A stretch of 35,703 bases of DNA from an uncultured Acidimicrobiales bacterium (GTDB taxonomy: Bacteria; Actinomycetota; Acidimicrobiia; Acidimicrobiales; SZUA-35), in NCBI GenBank assembly GCA_937922045.1, contig CAKZXA010000086.1, positions 1-35,703 of the forward strand, given 5' to 3'. Below the pieces are notes generated by a model. That model did no database searches. It was not told the DNA's origin and was given only the letters and a program-made list of their open reading frames with translations. Of this stretch, positions 32,653 to 35,703 are shown in pieces. Each line of letters begins with the position of its first letter. Position 1 is the stretch's first letter. A program made the position numbers and the translations under genes.

Positions 32653-33456
32653 ATGAGCCAGCTGCCTTCCATCCTTGCCAATCGCCTGCTCGATGTGGAC
32701 GGCACCTTCAATTTTCGAGATGCTGGCGCCCTGCCAACGACGGCCGAAGCCACATTGGTAGGTGGCAGAATCTTTCGGTCAGCCAGTCTCGACGGTCTTA
32801 CCGACAACGGCTTGTCAACCCTGGCAGGCCTCGGGGTGAAAACCATCATCGACCTGCGAGGTGCTCAAGAGGTCGACGAACACGGCAGCTTCCCCGTCGA
32901 ACAGTTCGCGGCCACCCACTATCCGGTAAAGCTCGTTGCGTTCAAGCCAGACTTCGGCCCTCCGGCCGGCAACGTCGATGACGACAGTGCAACCGCCGAC
33001 CTTCGTCGACGTGTCTTTGCCGCCGATGATCCGATGAGCATCGTGTTCGCTTCGCTGGTCGACGCCTTCGATGAACCTCTGGTCGAAACGCTACGTCTTC
33101 TCACCGAGGTAGCCAATCTTCCCGCCGTGTTCCACTGCACGTCCGGCAAGGACCGCACCGGCTACCTGGCCGCCGTGATCCAGCTACTTCTCGGCGTTGA
33201 GCGGGCCACGGTAACGGCCGACTTCGTCGCATCGGCCCACTTCGCCGACATCGTCCAAGCCGACATGGAAGTGCGCTATCCGGAGATGATGGCTCTGCCG
33301 GTGGAGAAGCGACGGCAGATGTCGGGAATGGACCCAGCCTGGCTCGACAGTGCGGTCGCTCGCCTCGGCGGCGCCGAAAACCTTGCGACATCTCTGGCCG
33401 ATCGGGGTTTCGACGCTACCGAGCAGGAAGCCTTGCGCAAGACGCTGATCGGCTGA
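32653..33456 (+). CDS. Tyrosine-protein phosphatase (Y_phosphatase3 / LpxA-type PTP)
   Basis: 267 aa. The catalytic P-loop is FHCTSGKDRTGY, with nucleophile C162 and R168 (C-x5-R). The N-terminal segment DVDGTFNFRDAGALPTTAEA and the following FRSASLDGLTDNGLSTLAGL with TIIDLRGAQEVDEHG are characteristic of this PTP group (the MptpB-like/Y_phosphatase3 family), which acts on phosphotyrosine and sometimes phosphoserine or phosphoinositides. No signal peptide. It is followed 45 bp later by a metallophosphoesterase gene that has its own promoter-like box. Confidence 0.9.
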   Translation: MSQLPSILANRLLDVDGTFNFRDAGALPTTAEATLVGGRIFRSASLDGLTDNGLSTLAGLGVKTIIDLRGAQEVDEHGSFPVEQFAATHYPVKLVAFKPDFGPPAGNVDDDSATADLRRRVFAADDPMSIVFASLVDAFDEPLVETLRLLTEVANLPAVFHCTSGKDRTGYLAAVIQLLLGVERATVTADFVASAHFADIVQADMEVRYPEMMALPVEKRRQMSGMDPAWLDSAVARLGGAENLATSLADRGFDATEQEALRKTLIG

Positions 33457-33489
33457 GTTGGCGGTGAGCCAGGGTTCTCGGCGATGAGC

Positions 33490-33495
33490 TAGTGT
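33490..33495 (+). promoter_or_regulatory. -10 box (TAGTGT) for the metallophosphoesterase gene, leaderless
   Basis: TAGTGT is exactly 6 nt before the GTG at 33502 and supports that start. Confidence 0.5.
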
Positions 33496-33501
33496 TGGAA
33501 C

Positions 33502-34281
33502 GTGCTGATCGCTCAGCTAACCGACACTCACGTACTCGACCCCGCTGCCGCCGAAGAACCCCCCTGGGTTCATATCGTCGACTGCAACGACCGGCTACGC
33601 CAAGCCGTGGCTTTGCTGATCGAGGAAACGGTGCAACCCGATGTGGTGCTACTCACCGGCGACCTTGTCGATACCCCAGCCGACGGGTCCATGGCTATTC
33701 TGGCTGAGCTACTCTCACCGATCGAAGCGCCGATCCTCGCTGTGCCCGGCAACCACGATGACCGGTCGTACTTTCGCCAGGCCTTCTATCAGCCCTACAC
33801 CTCAGACGACCACCTCGGCTGGGCGGTAGATCTCGGCCCGCTCGTCATGATCGGCGTCGACACGCTCGATCCACCCCTGCCTGGCGGACGGTTCGACGAG
33901 CAACGACGCGTCTGGCTTGAGGCCACGCTGGCCGATGCCGCCGACAAGCCGGTGGCTATCGCCATGCACCACCCGCCATTCCTCACCGGTATCGACATGA
34001 TGGACGCGATGGGCCTTATCGGCCTCGAGGATTTCGCCGACACGATCTCGCGCTACCCCAACGTGACGCGGATATTCTCCGGCCATATGCATCGCCCCAT
34101 AACCTCGATAGTGGCCGGTGCAACCGCTTCGGTTGGGCTGGCCACCGTGCATGCCGTTCAGCTCGATCTGGCGCCCGATGCCGATCTTGGCGTAGCCGAT
34201 GAACCAGCTGGCTATCAGCTCCATCGGTTCGTCGGGGGGTCTTGGGTCACCCACACCCGCTATCTACCAGCCGGTAGCTGA
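33502..34281 (+). CDS. Class III-type metallophosphoesterase (CpdA-like)
   Basis: 259 aa from a GTG start. All five metallophosphoesterase blocks are visible: D8 and H10 in QLTDTHVL, D54 in LLTGDLVDTP, N84-H85 in VPGNHDDRSY, the HH pair in AIAMHHPPFLTG, and SGHMHRPIT. This is the dinuclear-metal phosphodiesterase fold of CpdA/Rv0805-type enzymes, which cleave cyclic nucleotides and other phosphodiesters; the physiological substrate cannot be read. No membrane segment. Confidence 0.9.
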   Translation: MLIAQLTDTHVLDPAAAEEPPWVHIVDCNDRLRQAVALLIEETVQPDVVLLTGDLVDTPADGSMAILAELLSPIEAPILAVPGNHDDRSYFRQAFYQPYTSDDHLGWAVDLGPLVMIGVDTLDPPLPGGRFDEQRRVWLEATLADAADKPVAIAMHHPPFLTGIDMMDAMGLIGLEDFADTISRYPNVTRIFSGHMHRPITSIVAGATASVGLATVHAVQLDLAPDADLGVADEPAGYQLHRFVGGSWVTHTRYLPAGS

Positions 34282-34305
34282 CAACAAACGGCTGGCTGCG
34301 CCCGT

Positions 34306-34776
34306 CTACCCGATCCCGAGGTTGAGCTGCACCTTGCTGTCGTCGGTGATGGTGACGGGGTACTGCTTCAATCCCTCGCCATTCTCGGGATAGGTCGTGC
34401 CATTGCAGGTGTCGACGAACTCGCTCTGAGCGGCGTTCCAGTCGGCGAAGCAATCTCGCGGTGCTTCAAGCGGACGCACGGCAAAGGCCAACCAGCCATC
34501 GGTCGGGTCTGGGCCAAGGTGCTGAAGCCAGATGTCGCGCTCACCACCCGAAGCATCAGGCAAGAGAAGAGGGCCGCTTTCGGCCACCGATACGGCCAGA
34601 TCACTGGCGTCTCCCATAACAAACGACGTTCCACCGGGGTTGATCGGCACCTGGTCACCGCCAATATTGCCGAGTTGGACAACCAATAAGAAGATGGTTG
34701 CCAGAGCAGCGAGAGCCCCGATTCCAACGAGCAAAGCTTGCCGAGCCGGCGGCGTTGATGGTTCAGCGATTGGCAC
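34306..34776 (-). CDS. Membrane-anchored hypothetical protein, faintly Rieske-like
   Basis: 156 aa from a GTG start; GATACT lies 6 nt before it (34783-34788), as in the leaderless pattern. One N-terminal helix (about 12-36, ALLVGIGALAALATIFLLVV) anchors an exported domain of about 115 residues. The end, CFADWNAAQSEFVDTCNGTT followed by YPENGEGLKQYPVTI, has the rhythm of a Rieske domain (C-x-x-W, F-x-x-x-C-x-G-x-x-Y, then a closing G-x-x-x-x-YPV), but the His ligands are absent. It may be a degenerate Rieske-like fold without cluster. Not a recognised family. It is divergent from the HAD-VOC gene. Confidence 0.6.
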   Translation of the reverse strand: MPIAEPSTPPARQALLVGIGALAALATIFLLVVQLGNIGGDQVPINPGGTSFVMGDASDLAVSVAESGPLLLPDASGGERDIWLQHLGPDPTDGWLAFAVRPLEAPRDCFADWNAAQSEFVDTCNGTTYPENGEGLKQYPVTITDDSKVQLNLGIG

Positions 34777-34804
34777 CCTTCAAGTATCGCAGGATTGGGA
34801 GCGG

Positions 34805-34810
34805 TAGCCT
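34805..34810 (+). promoter_or_regulatory. -10 box (TAGCCT) for the HAD-VOC gene, leaderless
   Basis: TAGCCT is exactly 6 nt before the ATG at 34817. Confidence 0.5.
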
Positions 34811-34816
34811 CCTCAG

Positions 34817-35703
34817 ATGCGCTTTGATGCGGCAATTTTTGATATGGATGGTCTGTTGCTAGAGTCCGAATCACTCTGGCGCGTCGCCGAACAGGATGCA
34901 GCGACCCGCCTCGGCCTACCGCTAACCAACGCCGACTTCGATCAGACCATGGGCATGCGTATGCACGACGTCGCTCAGCACTGGTATGACACGTTGGGGT
35001 GGGAAGACGGCCCTGCACCCGATGTGGTTGCCGATGAGATCATCGATCGGGTGATCGAACTGGTGGCAAACAGGGAACCTCTGCCCGGCGTGTTGGCTTC
35101 GCTCGACATCGCCGCTCACGCTGGCCTGCGAATCGCCCTCTGCTCATCATCGGACGACCGGCTTATCGAGGCTGCGCTTGGCGCCCTCGGAATCGGCGAT
35201 CGCTTCGAGCTTACCCATTCAGCCCAACATAACGAGTACGGCAAACCCCACCCGGAGCCCTACCTCAGCACGGCGGCCAAGCTTGGCGTCGATCCACGAG
35301 CCTGCCTGGTGTTCGAGGACTCGATGGCGGGTTGTGTGTCGGCCAAGGCGGCGGGGATGTCGGTGGTAGCCGTGCCCGACCCGGCCGTTGCCGGCTCAGG
35401 TCGCTTTGGCTTCGCCGATGTGGTCCTTGGCTCGTTGACAGAATTCGATCAACGTCTACTTAGCGACCTGGCCGACGGCACACCTTTACCAAACATGTCG
35501 CGGCCACGCTTCCACCTGGCCTTCCCGGTCGACAATCTGACCGATGCCCGTTCCTTCTATGGCGAAATCCTGGGCTGTGCCGAGGGACGGTCGGCTGAGA
35601 CCTGGGTCGACTTCAACCTCTGGGGCCACCAGATCGTGGCCCACGTCGGTCCAGAGGCACAACGCCCGGCAACCAACGCCGTCGATGGCAAGCAGGTACC
35701 GGC
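34817..35703 (+). CDS. HAD-family phosphatase fused to a VOC (glyoxalase-fold) domain, 3' end outside window
   Basis: The frame is open from ATG 34817 to the end of the window (295 codons). Residues 1-215 are a HAD phosphatase of the HxpB/YniC type: nucleophile D9 and D11 in [13 protein letters not shown], motif II CSSSDDR, the lysine of GKPHPEPYL, and VFEDSMAGC for motif IV; the cap carries [15 protein letters not shown]. Without any stop, at residue 227 a second domain begins ([20 protein letters not shown], then [20 protein letters not shown] and GHQIVAHV). This matches the start of a stand-alone VOC/glyoxalase-type protein. I checked codon by codon that both parts share one frame. HAD acts on a small phosphate ester; the VOC reaction is unknown. 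Confidence 0.85.
   Translation, partial: MRFDAAIFDMDGLLLESESLWRVAEQDAATRLGLPLTNADFDQTMGMRMHDVAQHWYDTLGWEDGPAPDVVADEIIDRVIELVANREPLPGVLASLDIAAHAGLRIALCSSSDDRLIEAALGALGIGDRFELTHSAQHNEYGKPHPEPYLSTAAKLGVDPRACLVFEDSMAGCVSAKAAGMSVVAVPDPAVAGSGRFGFADVVLGSLTEFDQRLLSDLADGTPLPNMSRPRFHLAFPVDNLTDARSFYGEILGCAEGRSAETWVDFNLWGHQIVAHVGPEAQRPATNAVDGKQVP

Overview
The window looks like a chromosomal segment of a high-GC Actinomycetota. The pointers are a mycothiol S-conjugate amidase (Mca), an F420-type luciferase-like oxidoreductase, a PII protein with the actinobacterial Y51 T-loop, an actinobacterial-type LexA (SOS) box, and many genes whose TAnnnT -10 box lies 5-8 nt before the start codon (leaderless mRNAs). 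An Acidimicrobiia-like lineage is my inference from protein style; it is not shown by any rRNA marker. I found no rRNA, tRNA, insertion sequence, prophage or CRISPR array. Genes are packed tightly and no gene-free stretch exceeds 300 bases; the largest gaps (2760-3001, 3272-3516, 4591-4804) hold promoters, hairpins or a Pho-type box.

Layout, left to right. 1-2.8 kb: 3' end of a HerA/DUF87-like ATPase, a divergent Lrp regulator and LysE exporter, and an LLM oxidoreductase. 3-5.4 kb: a small unknown protein, a two-hairpin region with a terminator, then pstS divergent from a secreted lipoprotein nuclease with a Pho-box-like repeat between them (a phosphate-scavenging module). 5.4-6.6 kb: mca plus an SCP2-like gene. 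6.8-11.1 kb: NfeD-stomatin pair, PEBP lipoprotein, NUDT19-type Nudix hydrolase, quinone oxidoreductase. 11.2-15.3 kb: SOS-controlled dnaE2 and a TetR gene. 15.5-19.1 kb: a DUF3445 heme-dependent N-demethylase-like gene divergent from larE-larB-larC, which make the nickel-pincer cofactor. 19.1-22.7 kb: MarR plus zinc alcohol dehydrogenase, then amt-glnK for ammonium uptake with a GlnR-like site. 22.7-25 kb: sucrase/ferredoxin-like protein and an MFS exporter whose start codon sits inside a 23-bp palindrome. 25-27.4 kb: imuA-imuB under a second SOS box, partners of dnaE2. 27.4-30.2 kb: a BLUF photoreceptor with a degenerate EAL domain, overlapping a stand-alone EAL gene with intact catalytic residues, plus a double NTF2-like protein. 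30.3-32.3 kb: sucCD of the TCA cycle. 32.4-35.7 kb: a tyrosine phosphatase, a metallophosphoesterase, a small membrane-anchored unknown, and a HAD hydrolase fused in frame to a VOC (glyoxalase-fold) domain, cut by the window end.

The most notable system is the BLUF-pseudoEAL + EAL pair. The sequence suggests that an ancestral BLUF-EAL gene duplicated its EAL domain, that the copy attached to the light sensor lost its catalytic residues, and that the separate copy kept them. This would be a split blue-light-controlled c-di-GMP phosphodiesterase. Other points of interest are the split SOS mutasome with matching promoter architecture at both loci, the Pho-box-flanked pstS/nuclease pair, the lar operon without larA, and widespread leaderless promoters.
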